A stretch of DNA of 64,000 nucleotides from Candidatus Eiseniibacteriota bacterium (GTDB lineage Bacteria > Joyebacterota > Joyebacteria > Joyebacterales > Joyebacteraceae): assembly GCA_030622115.1 (NCBI GenBank), contig JAUXGN010000006.1:20909-84908 (forward strand). The letters run 5' to 3'. Shown here one piece after another: positions 16,582-24,754 of the stretch. Each line of letters begins with the position of its first letter. Position 1 is the stretch's first letter. The position numbers and the translations under genes are program-made. The notes beneath the pieces are model-generated. The model did not search any database, was not told where the DNA came from, and saw only the letters and a list, made by a program, of their open reading frames with translations.

Positions 16582-19179
16582 ATGAGCGAACTCTACGAGA
16601 AGCTCGAGCGCGAGGTTCTGCCGCTGGTCATGAGGCCCAGCCGCTACATCGGGGGCGAGAGGAATGTCCCCGCGCGTGAGATCGGGGATGTCGAACTCGA
16701 GTTCCTGTTCGCGTTCCCTGATGTGTACGAGATCGGGATGTCGCACCTTGGGATCAAGGTGCTGTACGACATTCTCAATCGAAGGCGAGACACAGCGGCC
16801 GAGCGCTCTTTTGCGCCGTGGATGGACATGGAGAAGCTGATGCGGGAGAGGGATATCCCGCTCTACTCCATGGAGAGCCATAGACCGGCGCGTGACTTCG
16901 ACGTCATCGGCTTCACTCTCCAGTACGAACTTCACTACACGACGATTCTCGCAATGATCGATCTCGCCGGGATCCCCGTGCGGTCGGCCGACCGAGGCGA
17001 GGGTGACCCCCTCATTCTTGCCGGAGGCCCCTGCGCGTTCAATCCTGAGCCGATGGCTGCGTTTCTTGATCTCGTGCTTGTCGGTGACGGCGAGAGCGCG
17101 GTTCTGGATCTGGCCGACCTCCTGATCTCGTGTCGCAGGGACGGGCTTTCGAGAGACGAGACGCTTGTGCGAGCGGCCGGGATCCCGGGGATCTACGTTC
17201 CTTCACTCTACGAGGCTTCCTACGAAAACGGCCGCTACGTGGCGACGCGTCCGGTGAATCCCAAGGCTCCCGAGCGTGTGGCGAGACGCGTGGAGGAATC
17301 TCTCAATGGGGCGGGCCACCCGGCCTGCCCGGTGGTTCCTATTACTGAGATCGCTCACGACCGCCTCACACTCGAGATCATGCGGGGGTGCACACGCGGC
17401 TGTCGCTTCTGCCAGGCGGGCATGGTGACCCGTCCCGTGCGCGAGCGTCCGGTGAACGATCTCGTTGCGCTGGCCATGGAGGGCCTGGCGTCGACGGGCT
17501 ACGATGAGATTTCACTCATGTCCCTTTCCACGTCGGACTATTCCGGACTCGGCGAACTCGTTGCGACTCTCAACGAGAAGCTCTTCGATCGTCGCGTCAG
17601 CATCGCTCTTCCCTCACTGAGAGCGGACCGTTTCGGGCTCGACATCGCCTCAGGAATAGGGAAGGTGCGCCGGGCCGGTCTCACGTTCGCTCCGGAGGCA
17701 GGCAGCGCGCGGCTGAGGGACGTCATCAACAAGAACGAGAGCGAGGAGAGCATCCTGAAGACCGTGGATGTCGCGTTCTCCGCGGGCTGGAATCGCATCA
17801 AGCTCTATTTCATGATAGGGCTTCCCACCGAGACGGAGGAGGACGTCCGCGCGATAGCCTCACTTGTTCGACGCGTTCGCTCTGTGGCCAGAGCCGTCAA
17901 CAAGGGAGCGAAGCTCAATGTGTCGATCTCTCCATTTGTGCCCAAGGTGGGGACGCCGTTTCAGTGGGAATCCCAGGATGGCAGGGCCGACATCCTCGCC
18001 AAGGAGGAGCTTCTTCGGCAGCTTCTCAGAATCAAGGGCGTGAAGTACTCCCTGAGGGACCCCGACGTCTCGGTTCTGGAAGGAGTCTTCGCGCGCGGGG
18101 ACAGGCGACTGGGTTCCGTTGTGGAAGCCGCGTTCAGATTGGGAGCGAGGCTCGAAGGATGGACGGAGGGATTCGACAACAGCATATGGGAGCGCGCGTT
18201 CGAAGAGACGGGCATAGATCCGCTCTCGTACGCAGGCTCGATCGACAACGAAGCGCCCCTCTACTGGGATCATATCTCGAACGGGCCGTCGAAGGAGTTC
18301 CTCTTGTCGGAGCGCGGAAAGGCGCGCAATGCGATCGTTACACCCGATTGTCGGGATTCGGGGTGCTTTGATTGCGGCGCCTGTGGCGAGGAAGGACGTT
18401 CGTCGCGGGAGATGCCTGCCAGACCCGAGCCTGCCGAGCAGAAGCACAGTGCTACGCTCTTCGGCCGGCGGACGAGGAAGCCGCGGGGGACGAACGGAAG
18501 TGGAGAGAAGTGGCGCATCCGGTACGCGAAGGAGAGCGAACTCAGATTCATCTCGCATCTCGATATCGTCCGGGCAGTCAACAGGGCGGTGACCGCTTCA
18601 GGGCTTGCCATCGCCTTCTCTCATGGATTCAATCCGCATCCGAAGATCTCGTTTGGGCCGTCGCTTCCAGTGGGCACAACGGGCGAGGCCGAGGTCTTCG
18701 ATATCGAGCTTGTGCGGGCTCAGAGCGCGGAGGAGGTGCGGGAACGGCTGTCGGCGGGCCTCCCAGTGGGACTCCGCATCGTCGCGATCTCACCGCTTCA
18801 GTCGCGAGCTTCCGCATCATCGGACGCAGTTGCTGCGCGCTACGCACTGAGCGACGTGGCATGCCTCAAGGGCCTCGCGATCTCAGAGATAGAGACCCGG
18901 ATCGCGGCGCTTCGCGGTATGAGGAACGTTGAAGTTGAACGGCGTGGCAAGAAGAAGGTCGTCACACCGAGTGAGCAGATTATGGAATTGCGCCTGATCG
19001 AGGAAGATCCAGTGGTTCTGGGGCTCGTGCTTGCCATGGGAAAGAAGGGCGCGATGCAGCCTGCAGACGTGCTGTTTCTCCTGTGTGACGGAGGAGAGAA
19101 TGTGGCGCTGGCCCGCATACATAGAATGGAGCTTCTGAGGAGCCGCATTGTGAATGGTCCTGGTCTCGAGAGGCTCTGA
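16582..19179 (+). CDS. TIGR03960-type radical SAM protein fused to DUF2344 (TIGR03936) domain
   Basis: The product has 865 residues. The N-terminal region (about 1-250) has the B12-binding-like fold of this family (FAFPDVYEIGMSHLGI). The radical SAM [4Fe-4S] motif is Cys270-x3-Cys274-x2-Cys277 in RGCTRGCRFC. A cysteine cluster CRDSGCFDCGAC near residues 595-606 likely binds a second metal centre. From residue 643 a DUF2344 domain begins (KESELRFISHLD, FSHGFNPHPKISFGPSLPVG). In many genomes these are two neighbouring genes next to RNase G; here they are one protein and rng follows. The reaction is unknown to me. Confidence 0.88.
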   Translation: MSELYEKLEREVLPLVMRPSRYIGGERNVPAREIGDVELEFLFAFPDVYEIGMSHLGIKVLYDILNRRRDTAAERSFAPWMDMEKLMRERDIPLYSMESHRPARDFDVIGFTLQYELHYTTILAMIDLAGIPVRSADRGEGDPLILAGGPCAFNPEPMAAFLDLVLVGDGESAVLDLADLLISCRRDGLSRDETLVRAAGIPGIYVPSLYEASYENGRYVATRPVNPKAPERVARRVEESLNGAGHPACPVVPITEIAHDRLTLEIMRGCTRGCRFCQAGMVTRPVRERPVNDLVALAMEGLASTGYDEISLMSLSTSDYSGLGELVATLNEKLFDRRVSIALPSLRADRFGLDIASGIGKVRRAGLTFAPEAGSARLRDVINKNESEESILKTVDVAFSAGWNRIKLYFMIGLPTETEEDVRAIASLVRRVRSVARAVNKGAKLNVSISPFVPKVGTPFQWESQDGRADILAKEELLRQLLRIKGVKYSLRDPDVSVLEGVFARGDRRLGSVVEAAFRLGARLEGWTEGFDNSIWERAFEETGIDPLSYAGSIDNEAPLYWDHISNGPSKEFLLSERGKARNAIVTPDCRDSGCFDCGACGEEGRSSREMPARPEPAEQKHSATLFGRRTRKPRGTNGSGEKWRIRYAKESELRFISHLDIVRAVNRAVTASGLAIAFSHGFNPHPKISFGPSLPVGTTGEAEVFDIELVRAQSAEEVRERLSAGLPVGLRIVAISPLQSRASASSDAVAARYALSDVACLKGLAISEIETRIAALRGMRNVEVERRGKKKVVTPSEQIMELRLIEEDPVVLGLVLAMGKKGAMQPADVLFLLCDGGENVALARIHRMELLRSRIVNGPGLERL

Positions 19180-19189
19180 GTTCGCACGC

Positions 19190-19218
19190 TTGAAGGCCGG
19201 GGCTTGACCGACTATAAT
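19190..19218 (+). promoter_or_regulatory. Sigma-70-type promoter upstream of RNase G gene
   Basis: TTGAAG at 19190-19195 and a perfect TATAAT at 19213-19218 are separated by 17 bp. Transcription would begin near 19225. The in-frame ATG at 19217 lies inside the -10 box, which argues that rng starts at the GTG at 19298. Confidence 0.65.
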
Positions 19219-19297
19219 GAAGATGTTGACAGAGAAGGAAATCGCAAGCTCGGTCGACCAACTCAGGCCGAGATCAAGCACCAATGACAGGAGACAT

Positions 19298-20830
19298 GTG
19301 CACAAGGAAATCGTAGTCAACGACACGCCTGCCGAGACCAGGATAGCGATCCTGGAGGATCACAAGCTTGTCGAAGTTATGGCGGAGGCCGGAGAGGGCG
19401 GGCGGATCGTAGGCGACATCTACAAGGGTCGCGTGGGCGCTGTTCTCCCCGGGATGCAGGCGGCATTCATCGATATCGGGATGGAGAAGAGCGCCTTCCT
19501 GCACGTCTCGGACATGCGTGATATGGTTGGAGTCCTCGTCGGTGCGGATGGACTCGAGGTCGAGGACGGGAAGCGTCCGGACGCACCAAGCGCGCCGATC
19601 CAGGATCTCCTCAAGAAGGGCCAGGAGATCGTCGTACAGGTGACCAAGGAGCCGATCAGCACCAAGGGACCGCGCGTTACATCGCAGATATCGATTCCGG
19701 GGAGATTCATGGTGCTCGTGCCCTATTCGGGAACCGTCGGCGTTTCGAGGAAGATCGAGTCCCCTGAGGAGCGGGATCGCCTGAAGGAGATCGCGCGCGA
19801 AGTCCGACCTCCGTGGGGGGGCTTCATCGTTCGCACCGTCGCGGAGGGGGCCAGCAAGCGTCAGATCAAGCGCGATGCCAAGTACCTCACGAAGCTGTGG
19901 CGTCGCGTTCACTCGGATGCTGAAAAGGCCGTGGCGCCATCGCTCGTACACAGGGAGATGGGTCTGACTGCCGGTCTCGTTCGGGACATCTTCTCATCAG
20001 ATGTTGATCGACTGATAATCGACTCGAGGAAGGGTTACAAGGAGATCGCAGCCTACATCCGGATGGTTGCGCCGGAGCTCAAGTCCCGGCTGGAACTCCA
20101 CAAGGACAGCGTGCCCATCTTCGATGCTCTCGGCATCGAGGTGGAGATCGAGAAGACCTTCCGCCGCAAGGTCTTCTTCAAGAAGGGTGGCTACATAGTC
20201 ATCGACCATACGGAAGCTCTTATCTCGGTCGATGTCAACACCGGGCGCTACACAGGGAAGAAGAACCAGGAGGAGACCATCCTCCGGACGAACCTGGAGG
20301 CGGCCCGTGAGATCGGCAGGCAGCTCAGGCTCAGGGACATCGGTGGGATAATCGTCATCGATTTCATCGATATGCAGTCGGAATCCAACCGGAACAAGGT
20401 TGTTCAGGAGCTGAAGAGAATCCTGTCCAGGGACCGTGCCCGGAGCAAGGTCTTTCCGATAGGGGAACTTGGCCTCGTGCGCATGACGCGACAGCGGGTC
20501 CGCCCGACCCTCCTGCACCTGTACAGTGATCCCTGCCCCTGCTGCGACGGCACGGGGAAGGTTCCGTCGCTGGACGCAACCATGCTGGCGATTGAGAGAG
20601 CGGTGCGGAGGATCGTGACATCGAGGAGGGACAGGAAGCTTAACCTGGAGGTCTCTCCGGAGATCGCAGTGCACATTCTCACCGACAAAGACAGTCGCCT
20701 CCGCCAGCTGGAGCGTGAGACGGGGCACCCGATCGAGATCAGAGACAACGATGACTTCGATCGAGAGGAGTTCAAGATCCTCTCCACGAGAACCGGCAAG
20801 GAACTCGTGTCCGAGGTGAGGGATGACTAG
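19298..20830 (+). CDS. rng: Ribonuclease G / E family endoribonuclease
   Basis: It cleaves single-stranded RNA in rRNA maturation and mRNA decay. The product has about 510 residues from GTG 19298, preceded by ACAGGAGACAT. This start gives the usual N-terminus HKEIVVNDTPAETRIAILED; a 27-residue longer frame exists but would begin in the promoter. An S1 RNA-binding segment follows (GDIYKGRVGAVLPGMQAAFIDIG, interrupted by a family-typical insertion). Catalytic metal-binding residues lie in SVDVNTGRYTG and VIDFIDM. The Zn-link cysteines are in CPCCDGTGKV. The RNase E C-terminal degradosome scaffold is absent. Confidence 0.93.
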   Translation: MHKEIVVNDTPAETRIAILEDHKLVEVMAEAGEGGRIVGDIYKGRVGAVLPGMQAAFIDIGMEKSAFLHVSDMRDMVGVLVGADGLEVEDGKRPDAPSAPIQDLLKKGQEIVVQVTKEPISTKGPRVTSQISIPGRFMVLVPYSGTVGVSRKIESPEERDRLKEIAREVRPPWGGFIVRTVAEGASKRQIKRDAKYLTKLWRRVHSDAEKAVAPSLVHREMGLTAGLVRDIFSSDVDRLIIDSRKGYKEIAAYIRMVAPELKSRLELHKDSVPIFDALGIEVEIEKTFRRKVFFKKGGYIVIDHTEALISVDVNTGRYTGKKNQEETILRTNLEAAREIGRQLRLRDIGGIIVIDFIDMQSESNRNKVVQELKRILSRDRARSKVFPIGELGLVRMTRQRVRPTLLHLYSDPCPCCDGTGKVPSLDATMLAIERAVRRIVTSRRDRKLNLEVSPEIAVHILTDKDSRLRQLERETGHPIEIRDNDDFDREEFKILSTRTGKELVSEVRDD

Positions 20831-22243
20831 ATGAGACGGACGCGGGTAGTTTGCACCATCGGACCGGCGACCGATTCGCGAGAGGGCATCGAGAGATTGA
20901 TCGATGCAGGTATGGACATTGCCCGCCTCAACTTCTCGCACGGGACCAAGGACGAACACGGCGCCGTCATCGATCTTATCCGTGAGGCGTCCCGTGATCT
21001 CGACCACCCCGTAGCTATCCTTCAAGACCTGGCTGGTCCCAAGGTCCGAACCGGACCGCTGGCCGGTGGCCCTGTCATGCTCGTTCAGGGGCGACCCTTC
21101 ACTCTGACCACTTCTGACGTTCCAGGCGATGCCGAGAAGGTCTCCGTCACATACGCGGGGCTGCCGGCAGACGTGGTGTCGGGAGACAGGGTCCTTCTCA
21201 GCGACGGAGCCATAGAACTCGTTGTCGAGCGCGTCAGCGGGACGGAGATCGACTGCACGGTCGTGGTTGGCGGCGCGCTTGGGGCGCGCAAGGGCATCAA
21301 TCTTCCGGAATGTTCCATATCTGCGTCGGCCTTTTCAGAGAAGGACCGCGAGGATCTGGCCTTCGGACTCGCCGCGGGCGTGGATCTTGTGGCGGTCTCA
21401 TTCGTACGGAGCGCAGGTGACATACGCGTCGTGCGGGAAGCCATGGGAGATGCGGGCGGGCGCATTCCCGTCATCGCAAAGATCGAGAGACGGGAGGCCC
21501 TTGCCGAGCTCGACGGGATTCTCGCAGAGGTGGATGGTGTAATGGTAGCAAGGGGAGACTTGGGTGTAGAGGTGCCTATCGAACGGGTTCCGGGCATCCA
21601 GAAAATGATCATCGAGAAGGCCAACAGGGCGGCGAAGCCGGTGATCACGGCGACACAGATGCTCATGTCGATGCAGAGCAATCCACGGCCGACGAGAGCT
21701 GAGGTTACGGATGTCGCGAACGCAATCCTCGACGGGAGTGATGCCGTCATGCTGTCCGAGGAGACGGCGATCGGGAGCTATCCGGCTGAGGCTGTCGAGA
21801 TGATGGACAGGATCGCCACAAGCGCTGAAGAGGATATCCCTCACACACGATGGCTATCGATGTATGACGCGGAGAGCAACCTTAGGCCGGAGGAATCAGT
21901 GGCCCGGGCGGCTTGCAGGATGGCGATGGAGCTCGATGCCGCAGCGATCGTCACCTTCACATACACTGGAAGCACGGCACGCCTCGTGGCACGACACAGA
22001 CCGGCGCAGCCGGTGATTGCGCCGACACCCCGGTCGGAGACCTACAGGCAGCTGGCGATGGTCTGGGGCACGGTTCCAGTCATGGCGGATCCCGCAGACA
22101 GCGACGCAGCAATAGAGAAGCGTGTGGTTCATCTGGCGATGGAGACCGGGCTTGTCAGAAAGGGCGAGCGGCTCGTCATCACAGCCGGACTCCCTCTGTA
22201 TGTTGCTGGGACGACGAATCTCATCAAGGTTGTAACCGCGTAG
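20831..22243 (+). CDS. pyk: Pyruvate kinase
   Basis: It makes pyruvate and ATP from phosphoenolpyruvate and ADP in glycolysis. At 470 residues it matches bacterial pyruvate kinases. Clear motifs are RRTRVVCTIGPATDS and MDIARLNFSHG at the N-terminus, VIAKIERREAL carrying the catalytic lysine, VMVARGDLGVEVP for metal binding, and KPVITATQMLMSM. The C-terminal effector domain is complete. The ATG abuts the rng stop codon, so translation is probably coupled. A terminator follows. Confidence 0.95.
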   Translation: MRRTRVVCTIGPATDSREGIERLIDAGMDIARLNFSHGTKDEHGAVIDLIREASRDLDHPVAILQDLAGPKVRTGPLAGGPVMLVQGRPFTLTTSDVPGDAEKVSVTYAGLPADVVSGDRVLLSDGAIELVVERVSGTEIDCTVVVGGALGARKGINLPECSISASAFSEKDREDLAFGLAAGVDLVAVSFVRSAGDIRVVREAMGDAGGRIPVIAKIERREALAELDGILAEVDGVMVARGDLGVEVPIERVPGIQKMIIEKANRAAKPVITATQMLMSMQSNPRPTRAEVTDVANAILDGSDAVMLSEETAIGSYPAEAVEMMDRIATSAEEDIPHTRWLSMYDAESNLRPEESVARAACRMAMELDAAAIVTFTYTGSTARLVARHRPAQPVIAPTPRSETYRQLAMVWGTVPVMADPADSDAAIEKRVVHLAMETGLVRKGERLVITAGLPLYVAGTTNLIKVVTA

Positions 22244-22269
22244 GCCGGGACGGCAGAGCGTGGTGGGGT

Positions 22270-22300
22270 GTTGAGAGTCTTACTCTCGTTCAACCTTTTT
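22270..22300 (+). terminator. Rho-independent terminator after pyk
   Basis: GTT-GAGAG, loop tctta, CTCTC, a four-base bulge, AAC, then a T5 run at 22296-22300. The stem is short and bulged, but it sits 27 nt after the pyk stop and directly before a new promoter. Confidence 0.55.
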
Positions 22301-22302
22301 GC

Positions 22303-22332
22303 TTGACGCGTACTCCAACAGAACGATATACT
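22303..22332 (+). promoter_or_regulatory. Promoter of the GNAT-msrB operon
   Basis: TTGACG at 22303-22308 and TATACT at 22327-22332 are separated by 18 bp. Transcription would start near 22339, leaving a leader of roughly 330 nt before the first acetyltransferase gene. Confidence 0.65.
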
Positions 22333-22392
22333 TCAAATTCAAGGTGCAAGTTCTTCAATCGTCAATGGTCAAGAGCGTAGAGGAGGTGCTTG

Positions 22393-22452
22393 ATGTCCGA
22401 CATTAGCTTGGCGAGCCGTGTGATATCGTGCCTCGAGAGACCAGTCCTCTAG
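22393..22452 (+). CDS. Putative 19-residue leader peptide
   Basis: An ATG with a near-perfect ribosome site (AGGAGG at 22381-22386, 6 nt spacing) opens a 19-codon frame, MSDISLASRVISCLERPVL, then TAG. It lies in the long leader between the operon promoter and the first acetyltransferase gene, so it could be a regulatory upstream ORF. A hairpin begins at the base right after its stop. Alternatively it is the remnant of a decayed gene start. No residue run resembles classical amino-acid attenuators, though several leucines, serines and arginines occur. Confidence 0.45.
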   Translation: MSDISLASRVISCLERPVL

Positions 22453-22491
22453 CTGTCCAGATCCCGACGATGCCTTGGGGTTCCCGGACAG
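22453..22491 (+). promoter_or_regulatory. Inverted repeat immediately after the leader ORF
   Basis: CTGTCC (22453-22458) pairs with GGACAG (22486-22491), with an inner CCC/GGG pairing. No T tract follows, so it is not an ordinary terminator. Its position directly after the leader stop codon suggests a translation- or ribosome-dependent structure (inference). The rest of the leader, 22492-22670, shows no recognisable gene. Confidence 0.35.
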
Positions 22492-22670
22492 ACGCTGGGG
22501 GCCACCTCTCGGAAGACAGTAGATCCAGCGACATCAGGATATCACGGTTTTCGGCGGAGCCTATGACTCTGCCTGCGCCCACACCTGCTTGGGACGGGTT
22601 GTTGGATTCAGGCGCTGACTGCCAATCAATAACAGATGCGGCGCCTCACTGCCGCGACGAGGAGCACAGG

Positions 22671-23747
22671 ATGCTGAGGATACGAGAATTCGACTATTCG
22701 GACGGGGACTACGAGGCCATGATCTTACTGGTGAATACCATCTGGCCCGACGAACCTTCGTCTATTGAAGGCACGAGATACTGGGACGACACGCGGGACA
22801 GGAGCTACATGTTCGAGCGATTCGTGGCGGAGCAGAACGGGTCGATTGTAGGCTACGTGACATATGGCGAGTCGTCGTGGAGTCATGTGCCTGGCAAATA
22901 CTTCATTCAGGTGAGGGTTCTGCCGGACCGGCAGAGACAGGGAATCGGATCGAGTCTTTATGATCATGCCGTTGGAGTTGTGAGCGGACGTGAGCTCAGA
23001 CCGATCGCATTCACATCGCACGCGCGAGAGGATCAGCCTCAAGGATTCCGGTTCCTGACGTCACGCGGTTATGAGCAGACCATGCGGGGTGAGGTTTCCT
23101 GGCTCACGCTTGCTGATTTCGACGAGGAGCGTTTCCGCGGAGTCGAGGAGAAGGTGCTTGAGCAGGGTATCGAGATCAGGACATTCACCGAGCTTGACGG
23201 TATCGATCCCAAGCTTCGCGAGAGGATGTGGGAGCTCGATCACGAGCTCATGAAAGACGTACCGTCGCCGGATCCGGTTACGAAGCAACCGTTCGAGCAG
23301 TTCCTGAAGTGGCTCGAGAGTCCCTCGTTCTTGCCGGATGCCTGGCTCATCGCTGTGGACAAGGAGGCGTACGTCGGTATGACCGAGTTCTGGAAGAGGC
23401 TGGCCTCTCCCGACAGATTGGGAACCGGTCTGACGGGCGTGGTGAGAAGTCACCGGCGCCGAGGTATCGCGACGGCGCTGAAGGTCAGAGCGATCCACTT
23501 CGCAAAGGACTACGGCGCCCATGTGATCGAGACCGACAACGAGGAGAAGAACCCAATGTACAGCCTGAACGTGGATCTGGGGTTCAAGGCTCGTCCGGGG
23601 TGGTTGAGCTTCAAGAAGACGCTGGCGACGGCGACTGAGGCAGTCGGAGCAGCTGGAGCTGGGACCGCGAAAGCAGCCGGTGCGGTTGGAGCTGGGACCG
23701 CGGAAGCGGCCGGTGCGGTTGAATCCGATGCTGACACAGACAACTGA
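22671..23747 (+). CDS. Double-GNAT acetyltransferase paralogue 1 with Ala/Gly repeat tail
   Basis: The product has 358 residues from ATG 22671, with GAGGAGCACAGG just upstream. The longer open frame to 22428 is low-complexity leader sequence and was rejected. Two GNAT acyl-CoA motifs are visible: RQRQGIGSSLYD (about residues 87-98) and HRRRGIATALKV (261-272). The second domain ends in TDNEEKNPMYSLNVDLGF, the usual GNAT beta-7 region. This double-GNAT layout resembles mycothiol synthase-type or other tandem GNAT enzymes; the substrate is unknown. Residues 325-350 form a tail of two 11-residue GAGTA(K/E)AAGAV repeats absent from the two paralogues. Confidence 0.8.
   Translation: MLRIREFDYSDGDYEAMILLVNTIWPDEPSSIEGTRYWDDTRDRSYMFERFVAEQNGSIVGYVTYGESSWSHVPGKYFIQVRVLPDRQRQGIGSSLYDHAVGVVSGRELRPIAFTSHAREDQPQGFRFLTSRGYEQTMRGEVSWLTLADFDEERFRGVEEKVLEQGIEIRTFTELDGIDPKLRERMWELDHELMKDVPSPDPVTKQPFEQFLKWLESPSFLPDAWLIAVDKEAYVGMTEFWKRLASPDRLGTGLTGVVRSHRRRGIATALKVRAIHFAKDYGAHVIETDNEEKNPMYSLNVDLGFKARPGWLSFKKTLATATEAVGAAGAGTAKAAGAVGAGTAEAAGAVESDADTDN
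23655..23720 (+). repeat. Two 33-bp direct repeats in the tail of GNAT paralogue 1
   Basis: Two nearly identical 33-bp units (23655-23687 and 23688-23720) start GGAGCTGGGACCGCG and end GGTGCGGTT. They differ at two positions and encode an 11-residue Ala/Gly-rich unit each. In-frame slippage could change tail length. Confidence 0.85.
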
Positions 23748-24754
23748 TGATGGATACGGAGAATGACATGACACAGCTGATACGAGAATTCAGCAGCACG
23801 GACGCGGACTGCGAAGCGGTCGTGGAGATTCACAACATGCTCTGGCCCGAGTATCTTGGGAGCACCAAGGGGATGAGGGCGAACGATGCCAACCGGGATC
23901 CTGCGTTCTACTTCCAGCGCCTGATGTGGGAAGAGGATGGGAAGGTCGTGGCTTACGCATCGTTCGGCGAGTCGGCATGGAGCCACAAGCCGGGAAAGTA
24001 CTTCATCTACATTCAGGTGCCGCCCGATCACCAGCGGCGGGGCATTGGCTCAGCCTTTTACGATCACATCATGGAGGTGCTGGCCAAGCGCGAGAATCAT
24101 CCGCAGAAACTGGTGTCGGATACACGTGAGGACATGGAAGAGTACATCAGGTTCTTGACCAAGCGCGGCTTCAAACAGACCCAGAGGCAAGAGGTGTCGC
24201 GGCTGGACGTAGCGGGCTTCGATTGGGAGGCCTTTGCCGGGTACCGGGGACGGGCTCAATCCCACGGTCTCGCCATCGCTACGGTGGTTGAACTCTCGAA
24301 GACGGATCCGGAGTATAAGCGAAAGCTCTACGATCTGGTCTGGGAGATCCTTAAGGATGTGCCGATGCCGGACCCGCTTACTCGGCGTCCATATGATTTG
24401 TGGATCAAGCAGTTCGATCACCCCGCGTTCTTTCCGGAGTCGTGGTTCATCGCTACGGACGGGGACGATTACGTAGGCATGTCGAGTCTCTGGTTGGCCC
24501 TCGCTGACCAGAACAGGCTTGATGTGGGGTTGACCGGTATGCTTAGACCCTACAGGCGGAAGGGAATCGCGACGGAGCTCAAGGTTCACACAATAGAACT
24601 TGCTAGAGACAGGAACGTCCGGTACCTCACTACCGACAATGAGGAGAACAACCCGATGTACGATCTGAATGTCAAGCTGGGGTTTGCGCGGATGCCGGGC
24701 TGGCTCAACTTCGCGAATGAACTGAATAGGGAGAAGGCGGAGACAGGCACATGA
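23747..24754 (+). CDS. Double-GNAT acetyltransferase paralogue 2
   Basis: The product has 335 residues and overlaps the preceding stop codon by one base; an ATG at 23768 is an alternative start. It shows clear similarity along its length to the flanking genes. The first acyl-CoA motif is DHQRRGIGSAFYDH and the second YRRKGIATELKVHT, with TDNEENNPMYDLNVKLGF near the end. The WSHKPGKYFIYIQV segment is nearly shared with both paralogues. The function is unknown; retention of both cofactor motifs argues that both domains remain active. It overlaps the third copy by 4 nt. Confidence 0.8.
   Translation: MMDTENDMTQLIREFSSTDADCEAVVEIHNMLWPEYLGSTKGMRANDANRDPAFYFQRLMWEEDGKVVAYASFGESAWSHKPGKYFIYIQVPPDHQRRGIGSAFYDHIMEVLAKRENHPQKLVSDTREDMEEYIRFLTKRGFKQTQRQEVSRLDVAGFDWEAFAGYRGRAQSHGLAIATVVELSKTDPEYKRKLYDLVWEILKDVPMPDPLTRRPYDLWIKQFDHPAFFPESWFIATDGDDYVGMSSLWLALADQNRLDVGLTGMLRPYRRKGIATELKVHTIELARDRNVRYLTTDNEENNPMYDLNVKLGFARMPGWLNFANELNREKAETGT

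Noticed and set aside
22428..22670. N-terminal extension of the first acetyltransferase
   Set aside because: The 81 extra residues show no GNAT-like sequence, are absent from the two paralogues and include the leader peptide and hairpin; a good ribosome site precedes ATG 22671.
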